A DNA stretch of 34,918 bases, from the NCBI GenBank assembly GCA_027490755.1, contig JAIXXL010000042.1:1-34918 (forward strand). The letters are read 5' to 3'. Source of the stretch: Betaproteobacteria bacterium. Lineage in GTDB: Bacteria; Pseudomonadota; Gammaproteobacteria; Burkholderiales; UBA3065. A program made the position numbers and the translations under genes. The notes below the pieces were generated by a model. The model was not told the origin of the DNA. It saw nothing but the letters and a program-made list of their open reading frames with translations, and did not search any database. This document shows, in pieces, positions 1-7,142 of this stretch; position 1 is the first letter of the stretch, and the number at the start of each line of letters is the position of its first letter.

Positions 1-251
1 AGCAAGTTCAGTGAGAGTCAGATTGTCCACACGTTGAAGCAGGCGGAGGGCAGGTGAAGGATGTCTGTCGGGAACTGGGGCTATCGGACGCGATGTATTA
101 CGCGTGGAGGTCGAAGTACGGCGGGATGGAGGCGTCGGGCGCGCGACGGCTGCGTGAGCTTGAGGATGAGAACGCCAAGCTCAAGCGGATGTATGCGGAC
201 CTGGCGCTTGAGGTGACGGCGTTGAAGGACGTCATCGCAAAAAAGCTGTAG
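1..251 (+). pseudogene. IS3 transposase OrfA (HTH subunit), frameshifted
   Basis: Frame 1 reads SKFSESQIVHTLKQAEGR up to a TGA at 55-57. This is the usual N-terminal helix-turn-helix of IS3 OrfA. The rest of the domain (VKDVCRELGLSDAMYYAWR...YGGMEASG) continues in frame 3 from about 54, so a short deletion near 48-55 has split the gene. Frame 3 runs on through a leucine-zipper-like segment (LRELEDENAKLKRMYADLAL) to the stop at 249-251. OrfA binds the terminal inverted repeats in this family. The start codon is upstream of the window. The in-frame ATG at 61-63 could give only a truncated protein without the first helix. Confidence 0.8.
239..245 (+). promoter_or_regulatory. Programmed -1 ribosomal frameshift heptamer (A AAA AAG)
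   Basis: In the orfA frame the codons read GCA AAA AAG CTG TAG, which places A-AAA-AAG in the canonical X-XXY-YYZ phase just before the orfA stop. A -1 slip reads on as GCT GTA GGT CCG CCG ATG AAG, exactly the orfB frame, giving a KK-AVGPP-MKRP fusion typical of IS3-family OrfAB transposases. The programmed signal is intact although the two reading frames are not. Confidence 0.75.
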
Positions 252-259
252 GTCCGCCG

Positions 260-1092
260 ATGAAGCGCCCACTGTTGCAGATGCTTCGTGAAAAGCATGG
301 TTTCAGCGAGCGCCGCGCCTGTGAGGTGGTGGGGCTGTCGCGGTCGGTGGCGCGCTATGAGTGCCGGCCTGACCGGGACGAAGAGGTGATTGCGGTGCTG
401 CTGGAGTTGGCGGAACGCCTTCCGGAGCTTGGCTTCGACAAGCTGTTCCTGCTGATCCGACGGCGCGGTCTCAACTGGAACCACAAGCGGGTGCATCGGG
501 TGTGCTGCGAATTGCGGCTGAACCAGCGCCGGCGCGGCAAGAAGCGCATCCCGTCGCGCCACCCTCAGCCGCTGGCAGCAGGCGAGCGAGTCAATGCCTG
601 CTGGTCTGCCGACTTCATGTCGGACGCGCTCGGGGATGGTCGTCGCTTCCGCACCTTCAATGTCGTCGATGACTACAACCGGGAGGCTCTGGCCATCGAG
701 ATCGACCTGAACCTGCCTGCCGGCAGAGTCATCCGCACACTCGATCGCATCGCGGCTTGGCGCGGCTATCCGGAGAGACTCCGGCTGGATAACGGTCCCG
801 AGTTCGTCGCGATCGCCTTGGCTGAATGGGCCGAGGCCAAAGGTGTGCGGCTTGAGTTCATCCAACCGGGCCGCCCGATGCAGAACGGCTTCATCGAACG
901 TTTCAACGGCAGTTACCGAAAGGGCGTGCTCGACCTTTACATGTTCCGAAACCTCAACGGAGTCCGAGAGCACACAGAGCGATGGCTACACGATTACAAC
1001 GAGGAGATCACCCACAACGCCCTCGTGGGCTTACATCCGTCGAGTACCGACAGATCCACAGCCCAGAAACCTCCAGTTATGTGTGGACCTGA
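260..1092 (+). pseudogene. IS3 transposase OrfB (DDE catalytic subunit), frameshifted near its 3' end
   Basis: This is the rve-type DDE integrase of IS3 elements. An HTH_21-like segment (ERRACEVVGLSRSVARYE) is followed by the catalytic core. The first Asp is in WSADFMSD, the second in RLDNGPEF, and the Glu in QNGFIERFNGSYR. The open frame runs through to 1216, but its last part (from HPSS near 1038-1045) is not homologous. The expected C-terminus EYRQIHSPETSSYVWT is found one frame over and ends at TGA 1090-1092, so a single base has been lost near 1038-1044. The loss removes only the last residues, so residual activity cannot be excluded. Confidence 0.8.
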
Positions 1093-1329
1093 TCACGGGA
1101 GGTCGACACCTGGGCATCGAGTGGTTCCGAAACAGCGACGAGGCGAAGGTGGTGATCGAGCAGTGGCTACAGCACCACTACGACGTGGGGCCCCCATGGC
1201 AGTCTGGGGTGCCTGACGCCGGAGAAGTTCGTCCGGCCACTCAGGTCAGAGAGATTCGGGGTGCGTCCAATCGCCAAAGAGGCCAAACTAGCTGCGAGTA
1301 TCAGTCGAAAAAGTGACTTTCTTCGTTGA
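1093..1329 (+). pseudogene. 3' tail of a second IS3-family OrfB
   Basis: Directly after the first element, GIEWFRNSDEAKVVIEQW (from about 1110) matches the C-terminal part of another IS3-family OrfB. The following block HGSLGCLTPEKFVRPLRSE lies in a different frame (from about 1197) and ends at TGA 1327-1329. Together they give the WFRN-AKVVIEQW-RPHxSLGYLTPxxF end of an IS3 transposase with one internal frameshift near 1186-1197. The 5' two-thirds of that gene are absent. The first element therefore probably inserted into, or recombined with, an older IS copy. Confidence 0.65.
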
Positions 1330-1338
1330 GGTTAATTC

Positions 1339-2193
1339 ATGCGGCGGCAAGAGCAAAAAATCACCTGCATCACAACGTGCAAGGGGCGGCTATCTCACCT
1401 GAGGCAGTCGCTTCCCAGAATGATTCAGTCTGGCTTCGAGAAGGTCATCGTGGTCGATTATGGATGCCCGGATGGTGCCGCGTCTTGGGTGCGCGACAAC
1501 TATCCCCAGGTCACTGTTTGCCGGGCCGACGATGACACGTCGTTCCATGCTGCGCGCGCCCGGAACTTGGGCGCGGCATTTGCAGAAACGGAGTGGTTAT
1601 TTTTTTTTGACGCAGACACTCTCGTACAGCCAGGTCTGGCAGATTGGTGCAGACAATTGCAGAACATCGCAATCTACCGTCCCGGCAAGCTAGAGGACGG
1701 ATCCAGGGACAAGGAGACGTGGGGTTCGTTCATCTGCACCAACTCTGCGTTTCGCCATGTTGAGGGTTATGACGAGGTTTTCCGTGGTTGGGGCGGCGAG
1801 GACACTGACATTTACGAAAAACTCAGGTCCGCAGGGCTGATCGAACTGACCTTTCCCGCAAAATTTCTGAGACCGATCCGGCACAACCACGAAGAGAGAA
1901 CGCGGTTCTATGACTTGAAGGATAAAAATCTCTCCCACGCGATACACTGGCTGTATATGACCGCCAAGAAGCAAGTCGCTTTGACATCTCAGATTCCTTA
2001 TTCAAGGATAAATAAGGATGTGAGGCAGGAGTTATGGGGTCGTATCGCTGAGCAAGCTCGGGCATGGGATCTTGCCGGGCGGCCCGGAAGCCTCTCCATC
2101 CGAGTCACATTAAAAGCGCAGTCCAGCCTTTATGCGAACATGCCTACCCGCATCGGATGCACGCTAGAGCTTGATATAAGTGAGCCTGTTTGA
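1339..2193 (+). CDS. Glycosyltransferase family 2 protein with galactosyltransferase-C-like motif
   Basis: A 284-residue, apparently soluble sugar transferase that probably moves a sugar from an activated donor onto a surface or capsular glycan. The N-terminus has the GT-A start (ITCITTCKGRLSHLRQSLP) and VIVVDYGCPDG. The metal-binding DxD-type motif is FFFDADT (about residues 92-98). GWGGEDTDIYEKL (about 152-164) is the WGGED motif of the Glyco_transf_7C region shared by beta-1,4-galactosyltransferases and chondroitin-polymerase-like enzymes. No signal peptide or membrane segment is visible. The ATG at 1339 lies only 9 nt after an IS3 relic. Base composition is lower in G+C than the flanking chromosome, as in its neighbour GT61, suggesting transfer. 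Donor and acceptor cannot be told from the sequence. Confidence 0.85.
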   Translation: MRRQEQKITCITTCKGRLSHLRQSLPRMIQSGFEKVIVVDYGCPDGAASWVRDNYPQVTVCRADDDTSFHAARARNLGAAFAETEWLFFFDADTLVQPGLADWCRQLQNIAIYRPGKLEDGSRDKETWGSFICTNSAFRHVEGYDEVFRGWGGEDTDIYEKLRSAGLIELTFPAKFLRPIRHNHEERTRFYDLKDKNLSHAIHWLYMTAKKQVALTSQIPYSRINKDVRQELWGRIAEQARAWDLAGRPGSLSIRVTLKAQSSLYANMPTRIGCTLELDISEPV

Positions 2194-2435
2194 CGCGGGC
2201 CCGAGCGATTCTTGACGAGTCCGTTTTAATGATCGACGTGTGAGGCGTGGTCTCGTTTTGACAACTCTATTAATCCATCGAACAGTGAAATTTCGCGCGA
2301 GTGTGCGACTCCGGTGTCACGGTCGGTATATTCCTTTGGTCGGCGAGTGCGCTGAATGTCACAGAGATTTTCCGCGCGTGATCGAGATTGAAGGCTGAGC
2401 TGTAGCACTTCGAACGAATCCGGGAAAAATCGAAC
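2194..2435. other. Intergenic region between the two glycosyltransferase genes
   Basis: 242 bp without a convincing reading frame, AT-rich relative to the chromosome. No clear promoter, terminator or repeat was recognised. It may hold the promoter of the GT61 gene or be residue of a lost gene. Confidence 0.4.
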
Positions 2436-3569
2436 GTGAGCGTATCGGAAGACGTTTCTGTTTACGATGGAAGTCCGATCAGCGACCCATCGATGCTTCT
2501 CGACTATGGAGGGAGCGCATCGGGAACCTTGTCTTTAAGCAAGGATGCTCAACACTTTCCTCATCCGGGCTTCCGCCCCGAAATCAGTCACTGGGGCAAA
2601 GAGGGCCGGCCGGTGCCAACTCTGTCGGGTGATGGCTTTGAATCTCACCACTTGGCTCTACGTGCTTTTAAAAATGCTACCGTGCAGGCCGCATTCGCAA
2701 TCGCGAGTGACAGTTCCGGTCGATTCCTGAAAGAGACGACTGGCGCAATAGAATTCAGGTTCCCTGAATGGCGCAATACAGCGATCGGGGTTGATGTGGA
2801 AATGGTCGACAAAGCCATGGGCGGCCATTTTTTATTGTCAACGCATGGAAACTATGGTGTCTATGCCCATTTTCTGCTTGAGACTGTTTGCACCATATTT
2901 TCAGCTAGGGATTTGTTTTTGAGGGGTAAGATTTCGCTGATCATGCCGAGTGCGGAGAGTGAATTCCCCGATAGATTGTTGGATTTTATTGGGTTTCCAC
3001 GAGCAAATCGTTGCCGTATTCCGGGAAAGAGTGCCCGTCTCGAGAACCTCATAGTCTCCTCGAGCTGTTCCGGTGGCTCGACCTTCAAGCCATGCGAATC
3101 AATCAAGGACATGGCTGGATATTTTGTTAAGAAATGGGGGGTAAAGAACCGCCCTCGGGTCCGATTATATCTGACCAGAACGGGTGGGCGAAACACCGCC
3201 GTGCGTGAATATCTGGAGGAAGCGGCCCTAATCAGAAAGTTAGAGGATTTGGGATTTGTCAGCATAAATCCAGGATTAATGTCCTTTCAGGAGCAGGTGG
3301 CCACTTTCTCCCGTGCCGAGGCCGTTGTCGGTCCGCATGGGTCGGCTTTTGCGAACCTGATCTTCGCCCCGAGTGACTGTATCGTGGTTGATATTTTGCC
3401 GAGCCACTGGGCGCTGGTTGGCGGCGGATTTACCGCCAATCTGACGAATCTGTTCGGACATCGCTATGGATACATGCTAGCCGAGTCGTCGCCCGTCAAG
3501 GGGGGGCACAAGATAAGCCTGGACCCGGAAGTCGTGGTGAACAGGCTCCGCTCGTTCATGAGTAATTAA
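2436..3569 (+). CDS. Glycosyltransferase family 61 protein (DUF563)
   Basis: A 377-residue GT61-family protein, probably adding a pentose or hexosamine-type sugar to a polysaccharide or glycoprotein; the donor is not predictable. The family core is visible as YGVYAHFLLETVCTIF (HFLLE block, residues ~147-162), RVRLYLTRTGGRNTAVRE (YLTR block, ~242-259), and SFQEQVATFSRAEAVVGPHGSAFANLIFAP (~286-315), which carries the conserved GPHG-N-FAP. The start is GTG at 2436 and no strong Shine-Dalgarno is seen. The gene is clearly AT-richer than its surroundings: positions 2821-2940 count 50 G+C in 120. It sits 242 bp downstream of the GT2 gene in the same orientation, and both are bracketed by IS3 fragments. 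Confidence 0.85.
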   Translation: MSVSEDVSVYDGSPISDPSMLLDYGGSASGTLSLSKDAQHFPHPGFRPEISHWGKEGRPVPTLSGDGFESHHLALRAFKNATVQAAFAIASDSSGRFLKETTGAIEFRFPEWRNTAIGVDVEMVDKAMGGHFLLSTHGNYGVYAHFLLETVCTIFSARDLFLRGKISLIMPSAESEFPDRLLDFIGFPRANRCRIPGKSARLENLIVSSSCSGGSTFKPCESIKDMAGYFVKKWGVKNRPRVRLYLTRTGGRNTAVREYLEEAALIRKLEDLGFVSINPGLMSFQEQVATFSRAEAVVGPHGSAFANLIFAPSDCIVVDILPSHWALVGGGFTANLTNLFGHRYGYMLAESSPVKGGHKISLDPEVVVNRLRSFMSN

Positions 3570-3582
3570 ACCCCTTCGGGGT
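3570..3582 (+). terminator. Short GC hairpin after the GT61 gene
   Basis: ACCCC-TTC-GGGGT forms a 5-bp stem with a 3-nt loop immediately after the GT61 stop codon. There is no T-tract, so it is only a weak terminator candidate. Confidence 0.3.
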
Positions 3583-3640
3583 CCAAGTGATGACGCAGTG
3601 ATTTTCTTCTCAGGTGTTATGTTTCTTGGAGCACGTACAC

Positions 3641-3916
3641 ATGAGCGAAGCGATGGTCGACAAGATCAAGCGCCGGCCGGCGCGGAGGGAGTCGGCGCTG
3701 GTTCTTGAGATCATTCAGGGCCGGACGACGGTGGCGGAGGCCTTGAGGCAGTTCGATCTGCCGCCGTCTGAGATCGAGAGTTGGATCGAGGATGGCAAGC
3801 GCGGGATGGAGAATGCGCTGCTGACCAAGCCTGAGGATGTTCGGGGGCAGTGCGAGCGGCAGTTCAAGGCGCTGCAAGAGGTGTACGGCGAGGCGATGCT
3901 GGGTCTGCGTGCCTGA
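3641..3916 (+). pseudogene. IS3-family OrfA (helix-turn-helix subunit), probably shortened by a frameshift
   Basis: MSEAMVDKIKRRPARRESAL begins a small HTH protein, followed by VLEIIQGRTTVAEALRQFDL (HTH) and a helical region to AMLGLRA. The stop TGA at 3914-3916 interrupts what looks like a longer C-terminus. In frame 3, from about 3918, the sequence reads ILESLLGKDDSW, the usual RARKxLxSLLGxDD ending of this OrfA type. A small indel near 3912-3917 is therefore likely. ATG 3641 is preferred over a GTG at 3614 because homology starts there. It binds the element ends and would be useless without OrfB. Confidence 0.65.
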
Positions 3917-3949
3917 GATATTGGAGTCCCTGCTGGGCAAGGACGACTC

Positions 3950-4302
3950 GTGGTTGAGGCGATCCGGCAGGGACTGCGGGAAGAAGTGCTTGGTGTACCG
4001 GCGGCGAAGCTGTGTCGATGGTTCGATGTGCCGCGGCGGACGGTTTACTACCGGCCTGGCAAAGCGTTGCCGAAGCTGCAGGAGCGCTATGTGGTGCCGA
4101 TCAAGCAGATGATTGAGGAAGAGCCTTCGTTCGGTTACCGGACGGTGGCGAATCTGTTGGGCTTCAACAAGAACACCGTGCAACGGGTGTTCGAGGTCAA
4201 GGGCTGGCAGGTGGGCAAGCGGCCGATCGGTCATCGCCCACGGATCGAGGCGCTGCCCTCGGTGGCGATGGTGCTCGACGAGCGCTGGTTCGCCGCGTCC
4301 TG
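3950..4302 (+). pseudogene. IS3-family OrfB, truncated before the DDE core
   Basis: Only the N-terminal DNA-binding part remains. VEAIRQGLREEVLG leads into a helix-turn-helix (KLCRWFDVPRRTVYYRP), then a second one (FGYRTVANLLGFNKNTVQRV) and the linker RPRIEALPSVAMVLDERW. In intact relatives the catalytic Asp follows within a few residues of xxRWxTDL. Here the frame runs into FAAS and a stop at 4300-4302, so the junction is at about 4290. No transposition activity is possible. The start is GTG 3950. Confidence 0.8.
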
Positions 4303-4375
4303 ATGCGCCGCCACCCGCCAGCGTGTGGCCGAGCCGGGCTGGAAGCCGCGCGTCTGCCCCGATAGAGTGGCGCCC

Positions 4376-6157
4376 ATGCCCGAGCCTGCCGCAACAAACG
4401 AAAACGCGAGCCTGCCGTCTCGATTGGCGCCACTGGTGCCGGTTGTGTTGGCCTACCGCGCCCGCTGGGCGCTGGCCTTGTTCGTGCTGTTGGCGGCGGC
4501 AGCGGCCACCCTTGCGGTGCCGCAAGCGTTCCGCCTGCTGATCGACACCGGGCTTACCTCGGCGGCGGTGGACATGCGTTTCCTGCAGTTGGTCGGTCTG
4601 GCGCTGCTGCTGGCGCTGTTCACGGCTTTGCGCTTCTACCTGATGGCGTGGCTTGGTGAACGGGTGGTGGCAGACATCCGCGAACGTGTCTTTGCCGCCG
4701 TGCTGACGCAGCCGCCGGTGTTCTTCGAGACGCTGCGGGTGGGCGAGGTCTTGTCACGCCTGACCGCCGACACCACGCTGGTGCAGACCCTGGTGGGGAC
4801 CAGTGTGTCGATGGCACTGCGCAGCGCGGTGATGCTGGCCGGCGGGGTCCTGATGATGGCGCTGACCTCGGCCTGGCTGACCGGCTTGATGGTCGGGCTG
4901 CTCACGCTGGTGGTGCTGCCGATGTGGGCCATGGGCCGGCGCGTGCGGCGCATGTCGCGCTCCAGCCAGGACCGTGTCGCCGATACCAGTGCACTGGCCG
5001 GGGAGGTGCTCAACGCCATGCCGACCGTTCAGGCCTTCGTACGCGAGGGCCATGAGTCGGCGCGCTATGGCCGTTCGGTCGAAGAGGCGTTCGAGACCGC
5101 GCGGCGCCGCATCGTGCTGCGGTCGACCCTTACGGCGCTGGGTATCAGCCTGGCTTTTGGCGTGATCGTGCTGGTGCTGTGGCTGGGCGCGCGTGAGGTG
5201 GCGGCGGGGCAGATGAGCAATGGAGCCCTCGCGCAGTTCGTCCTCTACGCGGCGCTGGTGGCCGGCGCGATGGGTGCGCTGAGCGAGGTCTGGGGCGACC
5301 TGCAGCGCGCCGCCGGCGCAACCGAGCGCCTGGCCGAGTTGATGCAGCCCGCGCCGACGCGGATATCGGCGGAGCATCCAGGGTCCGCCCCATCTGCAGC
5401 CTCGCAAGCGCCTGCAGAGCAGCTTGCAGTCGAGTTTCGTGGCGTCCGCTTCTGCTACCCCTCGCGGCCGGATACGTTGGTGCTGGACGGGTTTTCCATG
5501 AAGCTGCCGGTGGGCGAGACCTGGGCACTGGTGGGGCCCTCCGGTGCCGGCAAGACAACCGTCTTCCAGCTGATCCTGGGCTTTCACGCGGCGCAGGCCG
5601 GGCAGGTGCGTACCGGCGGCCGCGACCCGGCAACTGAATGCTTGGCGCAGATCCGCGCCGGCATCGGTGTGGTGGCGCAGGAACCGGCCATCTTCGCGGC
5701 GAGCGTCGCCGACAACATCCGCTACGGCCGTCTGGGGGCCAGCGACGCTGAGGTGCAGGCAGCGGCGAGGGCGGCGCACGCCGACGGCTTCATCGAGGCG
5801 CTGCCACACGCTTACGAGACGCTGTTGGGCGAGCGCGGTCTGCAACTGTCCGGCGGGCAGCGCCAGCGCGTCGCCATCGCCCGCGCGGTGCTGAAGGACC
5901 CGCCGCTGCTGCTGCTGGACGAGGCGACCTCGGCGCTGGACACCGAGTCGGAGCAGGCGGTGCAGGCTGCCTTGGAGGAACTGCTGCCCGGGCGCAGCGC
6001 GCTTGTGATTGCGCACCGCCTGTCGACGGTGCAGAAGGCCGACCGCATCCTGGTGATGGATGGTGGTCGCGTGGTGGAGCAGGGTAGCCACGCAGAGCTG
6101 ATGCGGGCCGGTGGCCTTTACGCCAGGCTGGCGGCGGCGCAGTTCGCCGGCACCTGA
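4376..6157 (+). CDS. MsbA-like ABC exporter, fused permease and ATPase
   Basis: A 593-residue half-transporter that works as a homodimer in the inner membrane, of the MsbA-related exporter type; the substrate is probably a lipid or hydrophobic compound. The N-terminal half has six hydrophobic segments (ABC_membrane, residues ~20-300). The C-terminal ATPase shows Walker A GPSGAGKTT (~387), Q-loop VVAQEPAIF, signature LSGGQRQR (~491), Walker B LLLLDEATSALD (~512) and switch VIAHRLST. The ATG at 4376 is chosen over an in-frame GTG at 4325, because the latter would start inside sequence next to the IS junction. The gene stands alone, transcribed away from the truncated IS3 element. It converges on the SDR gene with 137 bp between in which I see no clear terminator. 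Confidence 0.9.
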   Translation: MPEPAATNENASLPSRLAPLVPVVLAYRARWALALFVLLAAAAATLAVPQAFRLLIDTGLTSAAVDMRFLQLVGLALLLALFTALRFYLMAWLGERVVADIRERVFAAVLTQPPVFFETLRVGEVLSRLTADTTLVQTLVGTSVSMALRSAVMLAGGVLMMALTSAWLTGLMVGLLTLVVLPMWAMGRRVRRMSRSSQDRVADTSALAGEVLNAMPTVQAFVREGHESARYGRSVEEAFETARRRIVLRSTLTALGISLAFGVIVLVLWLGAREVAAGQMSNGALAQFVLYAALVAGAMGALSEVWGDLQRAAGATERLAELMQPAPTRISAEHPGSAPSAASQAPAEQLAVEFRGVRFCYPSRPDTLVLDGFSMKLPVGETWALVGPSGAGKTTVFQLILGFHAAQAGQVRTGGRDPATECLAQIRAGIGVVAQEPAIFAASVADNIRYGRLGASDAEVQAAARAAHADGFIEALPHAYETLLGERGLQLSGGQRQRVAIARAVLKDPPLLLLDEATSALDTESEQAVQAALEELLPGRSALVIAHRLSTVQKADRILVMDGGRVVEQGSHAELMRAGGLYARLAAAQFAGT

Positions 6158-6294
6158 TGAAGCGTCAGGCATGGCTTGGCCCCGAAGCTTTGACGGACAC
6201 TCAGGGAAACGTGTATCTCGCCGCCCGACCCGTGCAAGACGGCCAGGGCGTCCTTGCTCGTACTGGTCGGCTGAGTCGCGCCGTGGAGCGCGAT

Positions 6295-7083
6295 TCAGCC
6301 CACGCGGGCCAGGATGAGGTCCATCAAACGTGTCGGCAACATACGCCGCAGCAAACCGATGAGGTGTGCAGGCAGGGTGACCGGGTAACGCGCCTTGGGG
6401 TTGTGCGCCTCGCAGGCGTGCACCAGCTTGCGAAGCACCGCCTCGGGGCCCAGCGTGAACGGATAGCGCTTCTCTCGCAGCAGCGGTTCCCGAGACTCCA
6501 GGCGTGCGCGCGCCGCGGCGGCGTTAGCCTGGAAGCGCGACTCGATGGGCCCGGGCTTGATCAGGCTCACATGGATGCCGCTGCCACGCAGCTCCAGCCT
6601 TAGCGTGTCGGCGAAGGCCTCGACCGCGTACTTGCTGGCGACATAGGCGCCATGATCGCGAATCGCCACGCTGCCCAGCACCGACGAATTGAAGACGATA
6701 CGTCCGCGCCCAGCGGCACGCATGGCGGGTATCAGGTGCGTGAGCAGGTCGACGTTGCCGAACACATTGGTCTCGAACTGATCGCGCAGGCTCTGCCGGC
6801 TGAGCCGTTCGACCGGCCCCGACTGGCCGTAGCCGGCGTTCAGGAAAACCGCATCCAGTTGGCCGCCGGTCATGGCGAGGACCTCGGTCGCTGCGGCTGC
6901 AACGGCCTCGCCGCTGGCCATGTCCAGGCTTATCACCTCGAAACCGGCTTCGCGTAGGGCCGCGACATCCGCCGCGCGCCGCGCGCTGGCGATGACACGC
7001 CAGCCACGCTTGCGCATGCCCTCGGCGCAGCAACGGCCGATTCCGCTGGAGCAGCCGGTGATCAGGATGACGGGAGTGGCCAT
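6295..7083 (-). CDS. Short-chain dehydrogenase/reductase (YbbO-like SDR)
   Basis: A 262-residue classical SDR, NAD(P)-dependent oxidoreductase acting in the cytoplasm. The cofactor motif ITGCSSGIGR lies at residues ~7-16 and NAGYG at ~84-88. The serine of the triad is in VFNSSVLG, and the catalytic YVASK is followed by AVEAFADTLRLEL. The C-terminal PGPIES loop is typical of fatty-aldehyde or retinol-dehydrogenase-like members. The start is set at ATG 7083 (MATPVILITGCSSGIG), since the nucleotide-binding strand begins four residues later. The extension to 7191 has no homology. It is divergent from the P450 gene, which suggests shared regulation or a common substrate, though this is inference. 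Confidence 0.9.
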   Translation of the reverse strand: MATPVILITGCSSGIGRCCAEGMRKRGWRVIASARRAADVAALREAGFEVISLDMASGEAVAAAATEVLAMTGGQLDAVFLNAGYGQSGPVERLSRQSLRDQFETNVFGNVDLLTHLIPAMRAAGRGRIVFNSSVLGSVAIRDHGAYVASKYAVEAFADTLRLELRGSGIHVSLIKPGPIESRFQANAAAARARLESREPLLREKRYPFTLGPEAVLRKLVHACEAHNPKARYPVTLPAHLIGLLRRMLPTRLMDLILARVG

Positions 7084-7142
7084 GGGGTCTGGTTCAGACA
7101 GCGTCCGAGCGGGAAGTGGCGGGTGCAGATATTCTGCGGCAC

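Larger units (their letters stand above)
1..1092 (+). mobile_element. IS3-family insertion sequence, partial and inactive
   Basis: OrfA and OrfB of an IS3-family element of the kind whose OrfA ends in KRMYADLALEV...KKL. The left end lies outside the window, so one terminal repeat cannot be seen. A slippery heptamer A-AAA-AAG at 239-245 sits where IS3 elements shift -1 from orfA into orfB. Both reading frames are broken by additional, non-programmed frameshifts (near 48-55 and near 1038-1044). The element therefore looks dead unless complemented in trans. The natural OrfB end, after restoring the frame, is the TGA at 1090-1092. Confidence 0.85.
3600..4302 (+). mobile_element. 3'-truncated IS3-family element
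   Basis: OrfA-like and OrfB-like genes of a second kind of IS3-family element, unlike the one at 1-1092. The 3' half of OrfB, with all DDE catalytic residues, is missing. The homology stops at about 4290 and chromosomal sequence leading into an ABC transporter gene follows. The exact left end is not recognised, and 3600 is approximate. The element marks the right border of the glycosyltransferase island. Confidence 0.7.

Noticed and set aside
4754..6172. Long minus-strand ORF opposite the ABC exporter
   Set aside because: Arg/Gln/His-rich translation typical of an antisense frame in GC-rich DNA. The plus strand has all ABC motifs in order.
6158..6294. Possible small gene or terminator between the ABC exporter and the SDR
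   Set aside because: No start with a ribosome-binding site, no family motif and no convincing hairpin with a T-tract.
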